From: Pedobacter sp. ASV28
GTDB taxonomy: Bacteria; Bacteroidota; Bacteroidia; Sphingobacteriales; Sphingobacteriaceae
Assembly (NCBI RefSeq): GCF_016428855.1
Contig: NZ_JAELTN010000001.1
Location: 62,001 to 126,000, forward strand
DNA: 64,000 nt
Reading direction: 5' to 3'
Positions 1 through 8,824 of the stretch are shown piece after piece (position 1 is the stretch's first letter; each line of letters starts with the position of its first letter). The position numbers and the translations under genes are program-made. The notes under the pieces were generated by a model that ran no database searches, was not told the DNA's origin, and was given only the letters and a program-made list of their open reading frames with translations.

Positions 1-64
1 GTGCCTTGGTAGTTATGAATGTAAAGACAAAAACAAAAATGATTAGCTGTTTCACTGTTTGGTT

Positions 65-784
65 TTACGGTTTGTTAAAAAAATATAATGTCTTGGTATC
101 ATCGCCACAAATGATCATCTTCCCATCTTTATCAAAGGCAATTCCTTCCGGATTTACCACATCAATGCTGAAAGTCTCCAGTATTTCAAAAGTAGCGGGG
201 TCTAGTTTAAACACCTTCCTATCCTCATCGCTCAATAACCACAAGTACCCGTCATGATAGGTTGCTGCAGAAACATCTCTTGCCCCTGTAAACTTTCGCT
301 GGTTGATTTTGTGGAAACCTTTATCGTACTCGAAAATATAAATCGGATTTTTTTCTGTAATGAGGATAAAGGAACCTGTTGTTTGATTAAAGGTAATGGC
401 TTCTACGCCTGAATTTCGAGCCCCACTGTACGGTGTTTCATAAACCGCCACCTGTTTTAAATCTTTGGTATCGACCTTAATTACCCTTCTTGCGGTTTCA
501 TCTACCACATAAACAAAATCCCTATCGGCATATACTCCTTCAAAATCGGTCCCCTCTACTACAGATTTGCGCAAGATTTTCCCCTGCAGGTCTGTTTCAT
601 ATAAATAGCCCTGGTCGCTGACAATAAAGAGCTTGGTCCCATCTGCCGAAAGACATATATCTGATGGTTCTGGCACCTTAATGCTGATTTTGTTTACATA
701 GCGTATTTTTTTGGCCCTGGGTGTTGCCGCAATAAAATTTGAAAAAAGCAATGCTATGCACAAGCCTGCCATAATAAACCTCAT
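65..784 (-). CDS. Exported SdiA-regulated-like beta-propeller protein
   Basis: The 239-residue product has an N-terminal signal peptide (hydrophobic residues about 5-20, AAT cleavage region) followed by repeated propeller-blade strands such as ICLSADGTKLFIVSD, VEAITFN and PEGIAFDKDGKMIICGDD. The spacing and the PEGIAFD blade resemble the SdiA-regulated/phytase-like propeller family, whose biochemical role is mostly unknown. It probably acts in the periplasm or at the outer membrane. Its ATG overlaps the stop of the upstream lipoprotein gene by four bases (ATGA), so the two are likely translationally coupled and may act together. The family assignment is by pattern recognition. The exported propeller nature is firmer than the family name. 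Confidence 0.7.
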   Translation of the reverse strand: MRFIMAGLCIALLFSNFIAATPRAKKIRYVNKISIKVPEPSDICLSADGTKLFIVSDQGYLYETDLQGKILRKSVVEGTDFEGVYADRDFVYVVDETARRVIKVDTKDLKQVAVYETPYSGARNSGVEAITFNQTTGSFILITEKNPIYIFEYDKGFHKINQRKFTGARDVSAATYHDGYLWLLSDEDRKVFKLDPATFEILETFSIDVVNPEGIAFDKDGKMIICGDDTKTLYFFNKP

Positions 785-1941
785 AATTTAACTCCTTCTA
801 TCGCAATGTTATCAAATCTGTTATTTCCAGAAGTTCCGGTACTGCCTTCTGAAAAATCTATTTTTATCTTAAAATTTGGATTATTGTTGATCCCTGTAAT
901 GGAAGAAAAATCGTAGGTAACCAGGCCGTAATCTGGATCTGTTGCCGGCGTATAAACATTATTGGCAATACCGGTACTTATATAATTAGTGCCATCAAGT
1001 GTATACGTTATCGTATTCTTGGCTGCCCCGCTACTGCTTCGTTGAACGGCCAAAGTCAGTTTTATATTTCTGTATCCGGTGGTGGGAACAGTAAGCGTAA
1101 ATGTTCCTGCTGGGTTTCTAAGCCTTAGGGCATATCCTGCAATACTTCCGTTCCTTGCGTTAATTGTTGTACCTGGCGAGTACTCATCCCATACCGCCGT
1201 ATAGGCCAAAGCTGCACCTCCCTTGGTCAATGTTGGCGTAATCAGCGCATTAAAGCTTGCATTATTGTTAAAGTCCCAGTAGTGTACCATTTCAGGGGCT
1301 CCAAAAAGTGGATCTATTATATTTCCATCAAGTGTGATGTTGTCGTACCTATTGTTTCCTGAAGTGCCGGTATTATTTACTTCAAATTCTATGCGTACCT
1401 TAAAGTTGGGATTGTTGTTTACCGAATTGATATTTGAAAAATCATAGGCAAAAGTTTGCCAGTTGACGTCTACCTGATTCATGGCCGGCTTTAAACCTTC
1501 CGTGATAAAATTTACCCCATCAATGCTATAGGAGATTTTATTTATCTGTGGGCCATTGTCAGACCGTTGCAGGTCAAAGGACAATACAACATCCTTATAA
1601 TTCGTTGTGGGTAGCGATAATATAAATTCGCCGGCAGGATTACGCAATCTGAGGCCATTTCCCTCCATATCTCCATTTCTTGCATTCAGCAAGCTACCGG
1701 GCGAAACGGCGTCATACAAAGCACTGCCGCCTACATAAGAAAGAGACGCTCCTCCAGTAGTTACAGCAGGAGATAATAACGCCGAACCATTAAAATTCCA
1801 ATAATGCACCAAGGTTCTACTTCCAAGCTTTGGCAAGCCAGGTTGTACGTAAATGGTTTCCAGTGGAGGAAAAGACCTATCCTTTACACAGGAAGTAAAA
1901 AAAATAATTGCCAAAAAAACAAAAAAGATATGATTCCTCAT
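781..1941 (-). CDS. Outer-membrane lipoprotein with two tandem beta-sandwich repeats
   Basis: I chose the ATG at 1939-1941 because it places a lipoprotein signal (MRNHIFFVF...FFTSC) at the N-terminus; the longer frame adds 11 unlikely residues. After Cys the mature part is two homologous repeats of about 175 residues. Each has HYW(N/D)FN near its start, ARNG and LRLRNPAG in the middle, and TGTSGNNR(Y/F)DNI near its end. This looks like duplicated jelly-roll or adhesin-type domains, known in Bacteroidota cell-surface proteins; no enzymatic motif is visible. It precedes and overlaps the propeller gene by four bases. A perfect -7 box (TAATTTTG on the minus strand, 1963-1970) lies just upstream, without a clear -33 box. 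Confidence 0.75.
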   Translation of the reverse strand: MRNHIFFVFLAIIFFTSCVKDRSFPPLETIYVQPGLPKLGSRTLVHYWNFNGSALLSPAVTTGGASLSYVGGSALYDAVSPGSLLNARNGDMEGNGLRLRNPAGEFILSLPTTNYKDVVLSFDLQRSDNGPQINKISYSIDGVNFITEGLKPAMNQVDVNWQTFAYDFSNINSVNNNPNFKVRIEFEVNNTGTSGNNRYDNITLDGNIIDPLFGAPEMVHYWDFNNNASFNALITPTLTKGGAALAYTAVWDEYSPGTTINARNGSIAGYALRLRNPAGTFTLTVPTTGYRNIKLTLAVQRSSSGAAKNTITYTLDGTNYISTGIANNVYTPATDPDYGLVTYDFSSITGINNNPNFKIKIDFSEGSTGTSGNNRFDNIAIEGVKL

Positions 1942-1974
1942 TAGCCAAATATGATTTGACCACAAAATTATCAT

Positions 1975-2360
1975 TTAGCCTACCCGGTGCTTAAAACCCT
2001 CAGTTATCAATTTATTGTTTTTGTGTTAATTTTTCGTTAGCAATATGCCCTTATGTAAAGTTTCCATTAACAACATACAGCTAAACATTGTCCAACACTA
2101 CCCCATTACACTGCCTAATATTTTGGCAGTCCTCCCCTCTTACACCTCCTGAGAGCATGACTCAAAAAGACCTGTTACAAATTGTACTTTTATACGCTTT
2201 CCAACTTATTTATAAAGAGATTAAATCCATTTAACTACAATTAACCACCTATTTGAACCCCTTTTCTATTTTGGTTTCCGTTCCTTAAAATCCGTTAATT
2301 TGTGTATTTTTACTTATCAAACTTAAACTTTATATCATACCAATTATCATTCTAACATAA
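1975..2360. other. Intergenic region between divergent genes
   Basis: This AT-rich spacer separates the minus-strand lipoprotein gene from the plus-strand histidine kinase gene. Apart from the TAATTTTG -7-like box near 1963-1970 for the leftward gene and imperfect boxes such as TATTTTTA (2305-2312) for the rightward gene, I see no ORF, RNA gene or strong hairpin. Confidence 0.4.
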
Positions 2361-4124
2361 ATGAACTTTGCCTTTAATGGTTATGGACTAGTTCTACTAT
2401 TTTTTGGAACGTTGACGCTAATTCTCGCCCTCTACATCTATCGACGAGGAGGCAGTGTGGTACGTTGGTTTAGCTTGATGATGGCCTCTAATGCCATCTG
2501 GTCCTTAGCTTATGGCCTTGAACTGTCAAGTATTACGCTTCAACAGGCAACTTTCTTTATCAATATCGAGTACTTGGGCATTGCCACCCTACCCCTAAAC
2601 TGGTTTTTGTTCTGCCTAAATTTCTGTAATAAGGAATGTTGGTACAAAAAGGCCCGAAACCTGATTCTGATCTTGTTGGTACCACTGCTTACCCTTGTCA
2701 TGGTATGGACCAACCCTTCGCACCACCTACATTATAAAGAGATAAGGATGTACCACAATGGTCCATTTCCCATGATCGACATCGTCCCAGGAACATGGTA
2801 TTACATTTTTACGGTCTATTTCTATTCCCTTTTGGCCTGTGGCTGCTATTTGATCCTCAATAAATTCAGGTCTTCAGATCCTATATTTAAAAAACAGAAT
2901 TATAGCATTATTGTAGCTGCCTTCTTACCTTGGGTAGGCAATCTATTATATCTTTTGGGCATTCGCCCATTGGGCTTTATTGACATTACACCCTTTGCTT
3001 TCATCCTCACCACACTTCTTATCCTTTTGGGCATCTATAGATTTAAGTTATTTGATATCATCCCCATTGCCAGAGAAAAAGTATTGGAACTGATGAATGA
3101 TGGCTTTTTACTGCTCGATGAAAAATACCGGATTATCGACTATAATAATGCAATCAACAAATATCTTCAAATACCAGATGGGCAGAAAATTGTTGGCCAT
3201 GCAATTGAAGATGTTTTTAGTAATCAGCCTGAATTTATCTCGAAGATAAAATCCAATACCGGCGGAAAAATGGAATTGCAGATATCGGTAGAGCAACAGC
3301 TCATTTACCTGGAGGTAGATATCCTTTTCTTAAACGAGAATAAAATAAGCAGCGACTTTACCATTATCAAGTTTCAGGATCTTACTTCTGCCAAAAAAGA
3401 TGCGGTGATCGCGAAAGAACAGGCCATAGAGCTCGAAAAGCTAAATCAGCTCAAGGATAGGATATTCTCCATTATTGCCCACGACCTTAGGGGACCTTTG
3501 GTCAACCTCTCCGAAATCCTGAAAATGGTCGCCTATGACCAGATCAGTACGGAAGAGTTCAAAAAACTCTCTCCGGTACTGAGCAAAGACATTATCTATA
3601 CCACCGATCTATTGGAAAACATCCTTCACTGGTCCAGGAGCCAGTTAAAAGGTTTTGGCATTAAAAAGGAATTTTTCAATTTAAGAAATATCATCTTAAA
3701 CGAAATCAATTATCACCTACCTTCGGCCAATTTAAAGAAAATCGCTATTGTACACGATGTGTTTCCGCAAGAGGTAGCTTATGCCGATGTGTTAATGTTC
3801 CAGATCGTCATTAGAAATATCATGAACAATGCCATTAAATTTTGTAACGAAAACTGCGAAATCAATATCACTGCCAGTTACCAAAAAGAAGGCTACATCA
3901 AGGTGTGCATTAAGGACAATGGCATTGGTATTTCTAGGCCTATCCTAGATAAATTATTTAAAGAAGAAAATATCTCCTCAAGGGGAACCAATAATGAAAA
4001 GGGTACCGGGCTAGGCTTAATGATCTGCAAGGATTTTATGTTGCGGAATGGGGGTGATATTTCGGTAGAAAGCGAAGAGGGCAAAGGAACCAAGTTTTGC
4101 CTTACCCTGCCTACAAAAGAATAA
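2361..4124 (+). CDS. Membrane sensor histidine kinase (7TM-type N-terminus, PAS, HisKA, HATPase_c)
   Basis: The 587-residue protein starts with about seven hydrophobic segments (residues 5-230) of the HisKA_7TM type, then a PAS-like domain (about 240-340). A short coiled linker leads to a dimerisation/phosphoacceptor domain with IIAHDLRGPL, where His374 is the predicted phosphorylation site. The ATPase domain has N-box NNAIKFC, DNGIGIS and GTGLGLMIC. It autophosphorylates and would pass phosphate to a response regulator, but none is encoded nearby, so it is an orphan kinase here. The signal is unknown. The start agrees with the first transmembrane helix. It is monocistronic by context, with a 238-base spacer downstream in which I see nothing coding. 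Confidence 0.9.
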   Translation: MNFAFNGYGLVLLFFGTLTLILALYIYRRGGSVVRWFSLMMASNAIWSLAYGLELSSITLQQATFFINIEYLGIATLPLNWFLFCLNFCNKECWYKKARNLILILLVPLLTLVMVWTNPSHHLHYKEIRMYHNGPFPMIDIVPGTWYYIFTVYFYSLLACGCYLILNKFRSSDPIFKKQNYSIIVAAFLPWVGNLLYLLGIRPLGFIDITPFAFILTTLLILLGIYRFKLFDIIPIAREKVLELMNDGFLLLDEKYRIIDYNNAINKYLQIPDGQKIVGHAIEDVFSNQPEFISKIKSNTGGKMELQISVEQQLIYLEVDILFLNENKISSDFTIIKFQDLTSAKKDAVIAKEQAIELEKLNQLKDRIFSIIAHDLRGPLVNLSEILKMVAYDQISTEEFKKLSPVLSKDIIYTTDLLENILHWSRSQLKGFGIKKEFFNLRNIILNEINYHLPSANLKKIAIVHDVFPQEVAYADVLMFQIVIRNIMNNAIKFCNENCEINITASYQKEGYIKVCIKDNGIGISRPILDKLFKEENISSRGTNNEKGTGLGLMICKDFMLRNGGDISVESEEGKGTKFCLTLPTKE

Positions 4125-4362
4125 GCCAACGCAACATACCATTAACAAAAGGCCACAGCCAATAATCAAAACCTATTCAAATTCAATAAACTAACTTCAG
4201 TTCTGGTTTTAGCTGATTACGACCTGCTGCAGGCATGACAGCTCATGCTAATCTAAATCTTTGCAAACGCCCAACATGCCTGCTGCATTTCATTTTAGAA
4301 CATCATCCACCTCGCTCCATCAAGTTCGCAGCCTGAATAAACACCTTAAAACTTAAAATGGT

Positions 4363-4662
4363 TTATTTGTTGGCCACATTGTTAATGGCCTGTTGTTCTT
4401 TAAGCCCATCTACATTATTCTTATTGCCAAATTTTTCGGTCTTATTGGCAAAATAATCCAATATTTCTACAATATTGTCCAAATTATCAGCCACACGTTG
4501 GTGCATATCAGGCAGATCTGTCTCCAGTTTTTTATCGCCCAATTCTATATTGTCCACTTCAATCTTCCCTATCTTCTGTATAATAGCTTGTTGAGAATGT
4601 TGCAGGTCTTCCAGTTCCCGAACAATCTTTTCCATTAATTCATACTTCTTTAAAGTTTCCAT
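4363..4662 (-). CDS. Small hypothetical charged helical protein
   Basis: This 99-residue product is predicted to be almost wholly helical and is rich in Glu, Lys, Asn and Gln, with heptad-like stretches (MEKIVRELEDLQHSQQAIIQKI and LDNIVEILDYF regions). It has no signal peptide or membrane segment and I do not recognise a family. An AAAGAGAG stretch about ten bases before the ATG could serve for ribosome binding, which supports this frame over the overlapping plus-strand frame. It stands alone and is divergent from the TPR gene that follows. Function unknown; a cytoplasmic coiled-coil partner protein is a guess. Confidence 0.55.
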   Translation of the reverse strand: METLKKYELMEKIVRELEDLQHSQQAIIQKIGKIEVDNIELGDKKLETDLPDMHQRVADNLDNIVEILDYFANKTEKFGNKNNVDGLKEQQAINNVANK

Positions 4663-4766
4663 AAAATCTCTCTTTTAAATTAATAATGAGTTATAAATAC
4701 AACTCTTTAAGATCGAAATTGTTTGTTTTCTTCATTTTTTCTTATTTGAATTTGGAACTATGAAAT

Positions 4767-4786
4767 ATAACTAATAAATTAGTTAT
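4767..4786 (+). promoter_or_regulatory. Perfect inverted repeat ACTAAT-AA-ATTAGT just before an ATG
   Basis: Bases 4767-4786 form ATAACTAAT, two A, ATTAGTTAT, a perfect 9+2+9 inverted repeat ending one base before the ATG of the TPR gene. It could be a repressor operator or an RNA hairpin covering the ribosome-binding region. A related palindrome with the same ACTAAT/ATTAGT core occurs at 53637-53654 before an outer-membrane receptor gene. Confidence 0.5.
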
Positions 4787-4787
4787 C

Positions 4788-5933
4788 ATGATAAAAACAC
4801 TAAGTCCATTGCTCTTTTTATTATTCATTTTCCAATTGGGTTTTGCCCAAGGCCAAGTGGTAGACAGGGAAAAATTATTGGATTTATATCAAACCCAACG
4901 TTATGCAGAAGCGGCAAGCTACCTCAAAAGCATTTATAGTTCAGAAATGAGCGATATAAAGGCATTGGGACAAATTGCCTATTGTGATATGATGGCGGGC
5001 AAACTAGCTGACGCCGAGCAGGGTTACCTTAAGATCAATGAACTTCAGCCAGGTAAACTACCCACGCTTTTTAGCCTGGCCAATATTAACAGTAGGCGGG
5101 GAAACAAGGCCAGGGCCACCGATTATCTACAACAGATCATCAAGTTAGACAGTAATAATTTCAATGCCTATAAACAATTGGCCGGCTATACAGACAGCAC
5201 CGAACTAAAGCTCAATTACCTGAAAAGGGCCAACCAACTGAATACTACCGAGGCCGATGTAGCTTATGATCTTGCTATTTTATACCATAAAATGAAATTA
5301 TTTCTACCAGCCTACAATGTACTCAAGACCGCCATTGCAGCAGACACCGGAAACTTCATTTTACAACAAAGCTTATTACCTATAGCCAATCAGTTGAAAA
5401 AGTATAACGAGGTAGTTGTGATAGGCGAAATGCTCCTCAAAAATGGTGGAGATGCCAATGTAGTTAAGGATCTGGGCAGAGCCTATTTTTTTCTTAAGGC
5501 CTACACCAAGACCATTAAGCTTTATCAAATGCTAGAGCGTGTATCTATGCAAAATGAAACCACTCTATATTATACCACTCTTAGCTACAGCGCGCTAAAA
5601 AATTATGAAATGGCTGCCACTTATGCCAAAAAAACAATAGAAGAAGGAATTTCGCCCAATATTTCTGCCTATTACAATGTGCTGGGCGGCATTTATGAAG
5701 AACGTAACCAACTTAGTGCTGCCAGTGCCGCCTATAAGAAAGGCCTCACCTTTACTTCCAATAAAAATATCTATTATCGTTTGGGGCTATTGTATGACCT
5801 GAAACTTAAGCAGTCCAAAAACGCCTTGACCTATTACCAACTATACCTAAAAAGCAAGGACTTGGAAGAGGATGACCAGCCCCAGATCGTCTACGTGAAA
5901 AGCAGGCTTGCACAATTCAAGAAACAACCCTGA
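4788..5933 (+). CDS. Exported tetratricopeptide-repeat protein
   Basis: The 381-residue product has a signal peptide (LSPLLFLLFIFQLGFAQ, cleavage after FAQ) and then tandem TPR-like helix pairs over most of its length, for example AEQGYLKINELQPGKLPTLFSLANI, LGRAYFFLKAYTKTIKLYQML and YNVLGGIYEERNQLSAASAAYKKGL, with the usual small and aromatic positions of TPR units. Such proteins act as periplasmic scaffolds; no catalytic motif is present. The gene is single, with a perfect inverted repeat immediately before its ATG that may control it. The C-terminus ends shortly before a convergent gene. Confidence 0.8.
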   Translation: MIKTLSPLLFLLFIFQLGFAQGQVVDREKLLDLYQTQRYAEAASYLKSIYSSEMSDIKALGQIAYCDMMAGKLADAEQGYLKINELQPGKLPTLFSLANINSRRGNKARATDYLQQIIKLDSNNFNAYKQLAGYTDSTELKLNYLKRANQLNTTEADVAYDLAILYHKMKLFLPAYNVLKTAIAADTGNFILQQSLLPIANQLKKYNEVVVIGEMLLKNGGDANVVKDLGRAYFFLKAYTKTIKLYQMLERVSMQNETTLYYTTLSYSALKNYEMAATYAKKTIEEGISPNISAYYNVLGGIYEERNQLSAASAAYKKGLTFTSNKNIYYRLGLLYDLKLKQSKNALTYYQLYLKSKDLEEDDQPQIVYVKSRLAQFKKQP

Positions 5934-5952
5934 GCATAAGGCCCTAGACCGC

Positions 5953-6414
5953 TTATTGCAGATTTTCGAAAACAGGTTTAACAGCCGACCAAAATTCGTC
6001 TAGCGCCATGATACGCGGTTTTAAAAAAGTAATAATATCTGGCCATTGCTGCTGATTATACACACTTACCTGGGGCAATACACAGGTTATTTTTGCCACC
6101 TCCTTACCAAAGGCGTTTGTGGCAAATGGCTGCCATTCCCAGGTTTCGTTCAGCGCATTTTCCAAGAGCAGTTTAAATGCTTCAAATTGCTGGAAGATAA
6201 GAGCTCTGATATCCGAATCGGGATGCACAATTTCTATGGCAATACTTACGTACTTTTGCTCGGCATCCATGCGAAAAAAGATATGCTTTACCCCTGTTTT
6301 ATAATTTACCCAGTTTACGGGCAAGTCTTCGGCACCCGGAACAGTCTTCATATATTTACCAAAGGTGATCCAAAATTGTTGTCGTAACCTGGCAGCTTCT
6401 TCCCTACTGAACAT
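5953..6414 (-). CDS. DUF4268-like protein
   Basis: This 153-residue protein begins MFSREEAARLRQQFWITFGKYM and continues with GVKHIFFRMDAEQKYVSIAIE and a C-terminal helix ending in FWSAVKPVFENLQ. The QFW...F start, the central sheet and the conserved FW near the end resemble DUF4268 proteins, which sometimes form the C-terminal domain of nuclease-like proteins. No catalytic residues are evident, there is no signal peptide, and no partner gene adjoins it. It is convergent with the TPR gene, 19 bases away. The family call is from memory of the pattern and is moderately sure. Confidence 0.6.
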   Translation of the reverse strand: MFSREEAARLRQQFWITFGKYMKTVPGAEDLPVNWVNYKTGVKHIFFRMDAEQKYVSIAIEIVHPDSDIRALIFQQFEAFKLLLENALNETWEWQPFATNAFGKEVAKITCVLPQVSVYNQQQWPDIITFLKPRIMALDEFWSAVKPVFENLQ

Positions 6415-6583
6415 GTGAAGTAAAATGTTTTAAAATTGAAAGTGGAACATCAAAACCTAATTCGCTTAATTTTTTGTTGAACCATCTTTGCGGATCAAAC
6501 CTGATTGGAAATGCAAAGCCTAGGACTGACCATGTACAGCAGGCCCTATTTACCATGAAACACTGCTACTGCTTCCCAAAAAA

Positions 6584-7171
6584 TTAATTCTTGCCCATTA
6601 AACGGGCCACATATTTGCCTATAATATCAAATTCCAGGTTCACAGTATCACCTATCTTTACCTCTTGTAGGTTGGTATGTTCATGTGTATAGGGGATAAT
6701 AAATACCGAAAACTCGTTGGCACCCGAATTTACCACCGTAAGGCTAATCCCATTCACACAAATGGAACCTTTTTCTACGGTTACATTACCAAGTGCCGCA
6801 TTATACTTAAAACGGTACTCCCAACTTCCATCAAGTTCATTTACCAAGATACAGGTAGCGGTCTGATCTACATGCCCCTGCACAATATGCCCATCAAGGC
6901 GGGCATTCATCTGCATACAGCGTTCCAAATTCACCTTGCTGCCTACTTTTAACTCCGAAAGGTTAGATTTCTGCAGGGTTTCTGCAATGGCCGTAACGGT
7001 ATGCGTTTGCCCATCAATTGCCACTACCGTTAAGCATACCCCGTTATGGGCCACGCTTTGGTCTACCTTAAGTGCTCCACTAATGGCAGAGGCAATGGTA
7101 AAATGAATGTTATCTCCTTCGGCAACCCGTTTGGTAACCTGGCCTAGTGTTTCTATTATTCCTGTAAACAT
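6584..7171 (-). CDS. ribE: Riboflavin synthase, alpha subunit
   Basis: It catalyses dismutation of two 6,7-dimethyl-8-ribityllumazine molecules to riboflavin. The 195-residue length and the MFTGIIE start are typical. Two lumazine-binding half-repeats are visible: VDQSVAHNGVCLTVV in the first and VEKGSICVNGISLTVV in the second, with GHIVQGHVD at their junction. The ATG follows directly after the stop codon of accC (TAA then ATG), so it is co-transcribed and probably translationally coupled with that gene. No FMN riboswitch is seen before the operon. The function is well supported; the pairing with accC looks like genome economy rather than shared pathway. Confidence 0.95.
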   Translation of the reverse strand: MFTGIIETLGQVTKRVAEGDNIHFTIASAISGALKVDQSVAHNGVCLTVVAIDGQTHTVTAIAETLQKSNLSELKVGSKVNLERCMQMNARLDGHIVQGHVDQTATCILVNELDGSWEYRFKYNAALGNVTVEKGSICVNGISLTVVNSGANEFSVFIIPYTHEHTNLQEVKIGDTVNLEFDIIGKYVARLMGKN

Positions 7172-8662
7172 TTATATCAAATTCTTTCTATGCTGCAGCC
7201 AGTTGCCCTTGGTTTTAACTGCAGGGTTTTCTTGTACACCATTCTTGGTACGGTCCTGTAAAAACAGTACGGCCGAAACAGCGGCCAACAGTGCTTCTTC
7301 TTCATTACCAAACTTTAGGCTATCGGCATTAAAGTACTTAGCTACGAAATGTGTATCAAATTTGCCCGAAGTAAAAGCCGGATGCTGCATGACAAATTTA
7401 CCAAAGCTTAAGGTAGTTTGTATGCCCGTAATGTCATATTCCTCAATAGCCCTTATCATCCGTTCTATGGCCTCTTCCCTATCCTTACCATAGGTAATGA
7501 GCTTGGCAATCATCGGATCGTAGTAAATAGGGATTTCCATACCTTCTTCAAAACCATCATCAACCCTTACGCCATAGCCCTGGGGTGTTTTGTAAGTTTG
7601 TAACCTACCTATATCGGGCAAAAAATTATTCAATGGATCTTCGGCATATACCCTTAATTCCATGGCGTGGCCACTCATCTTCAGGTCTTCCTGTTGGTAG
7701 GCCAAAGCCTCTCCACGTGCAACCCTGATCTGTTCTTTCACCAAGTCTAAACCGGTGATCATTTCGGTAACAGGGTGCTCTACCTGTAAACGGGTATTCA
7801 TTTCCAGGAAGAAGAAATCCAGGTTTTCGTCAAGGATAAATTCTACCGTACCGGCCCCTATATAATTTACCGAACGGGCCACATCTACCGCACATTTCCC
7901 CATTCTATCTCTTATTTCTGGCGTAAGCACAGCGGAAGGAGCCTCTTCTATTACCTTCTGGTGGCGGCGCTGAACGGAGCACTCCCGTTCAAAGAGATGC
8001 ACAATGTTTCCATGGGTGTCGCCCAGAACCTGTATCTCGATATGGCGGGGCGAGGTCACGTACCTTTCAATAAAAACCGAGCCATCGCCAAAAGCCGAAG
8101 TGGCTTCGCTCACGGCCAAGTGCATCTGCTCCTCAAAATCTTCTACACGTTCTACAATTCTCATGCCCTTACCTCCACCACCTGCTGCTGCCTTGATCAA
8201 AATTGGAAAACCTACCGCTATGGCCCTCAGCTTTGCTTCTTCTATATCTGTAATGGCTTCTTCCGTACCGGGAACCATAGGGATGTTGTACTTTAGGGCC
8301 GCCGCTTTTGCCGACAATTTGTTGCCCATAATCTCCATGGCCTCTGGTGTTGGGCCAATCAAAATCAGTCCGGCTGTTCTTACTTCCTTGGCAAAAGCAG
8401 GGTTTTCCGATAAGAAACCATAGCCCGGGTGTATGGCCTCGGCCCCCGTTAGCCTGCAGGCCTCAATGATCTTATGGCCCAGCAGATAGGATTGGTTGGA
8501 AGGTGCCGGACCAATGCAAATGGCCTCGTCGGCATAACGTACATGCAGGGCATTACGATCTGCCTCAGAAAAAACGGCCACGGTCTTGATACCCATTTCC
8601 TTGGCCGATCGCATAATGCGAAGCGCTATCTCACCACGATTAGCTACTAAGATTTTTTTCAT
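7172..8662 (-). CDS. accC: Acetyl-/propionyl-CoA carboxylase, biotin carboxylase subunit
   Basis: This ATP-grasp enzyme carboxylates the biotin carrier using ATP and bicarbonate, the first half-reaction of acyl-CoA carboxylases. Visible motifs are the N-terminal KKILVANRGEIALRI, HPGYGFLSEN, the glycine-rich ATP loop AAAGGGGKGM, ERECSVQRRHQKVIEE and the catalytic EMNTRLQVEHPVTE. The ATG at 8660-8662 gives the classical MKKILVANRG start; an upstream TTG is unlikely. At about 496 residues it is longer than the 449-residue E. coli AccC, with an extra C-terminal tail of about 50 residues, as in acyl-CoA carboxylase subunits of Bacteroidota. No biotin carrier or carboxyltransferase gene adjoins it, so acetyl versus propionyl specificity cannot be settled. 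Confidence 0.92.
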   Translation of the reverse strand: MKKILVANRGEIALRIMRSAKEMGIKTVAVFSEADRNALHVRYADEAICIGPAPSNQSYLLGHKIIEACRLTGAEAIHPGYGFLSENPAFAKEVRTAGLILIGPTPEAMEIMGNKLSAKAAALKYNIPMVPGTEEAITDIEEAKLRAIAVGFPILIKAAAGGGGKGMRIVERVEDFEEQMHLAVSEATSAFGDGSVFIERYVTSPRHIEIQVLGDTHGNIVHLFERECSVQRRHQKVIEEAPSAVLTPEIRDRMGKCAVDVARSVNYIGAGTVEFILDENLDFFFLEMNTRLQVEHPVTEMITGLDLVKEQIRVARGEALAYQQEDLKMSGHAMELRVYAEDPLNNFLPDIGRLQTYKTPQGYGVRVDDGFEEGMEIPIYYDPMIAKLITYGKDREEAIERMIRAIEEYDITGIQTTLSFGKFVMQHPAFTSGKFDTHFVAKYFNADSLKFGNEEEALLAAVSAVLFLQDRTKNGVQENPAVKTKGNWLQHRKNLI

Positions 8663-8824
8663 ATACAAAAATATAGGACCTATTCAATACCGCATACAAG
8701 ATGTAGAAAATTATTGAAAATCTTATCAAACGATTTCAATTTTGGCTGAGAGCATAAAGGTTTAGCCCTACAGTCGGCTCCCCTGAATTCGAAATCAGGT
8801 TTATCCTTATTTTTTTTTGCATTT

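Noticed and set aside
4393..4638. Plus-strand frame of 81 codons opposite the small helical protein
   Set aside because: It mirrors the minus-strand gene, which has a better ribosome-binding stretch and a natural composition.
8740..8820. tRNA-like stretch (GGCTCCCCTGAATTCGAAATCAGG)
   Set aside because: No acceptor stem, D arm or anticodon arm can be formed around it; it reads as a small hairpin only.
6584..8824. FMN riboswitch before the accC-ribE operon
   Set aside because: No conserved FMN-aptamer segments were seen upstream of accC or within the junction.
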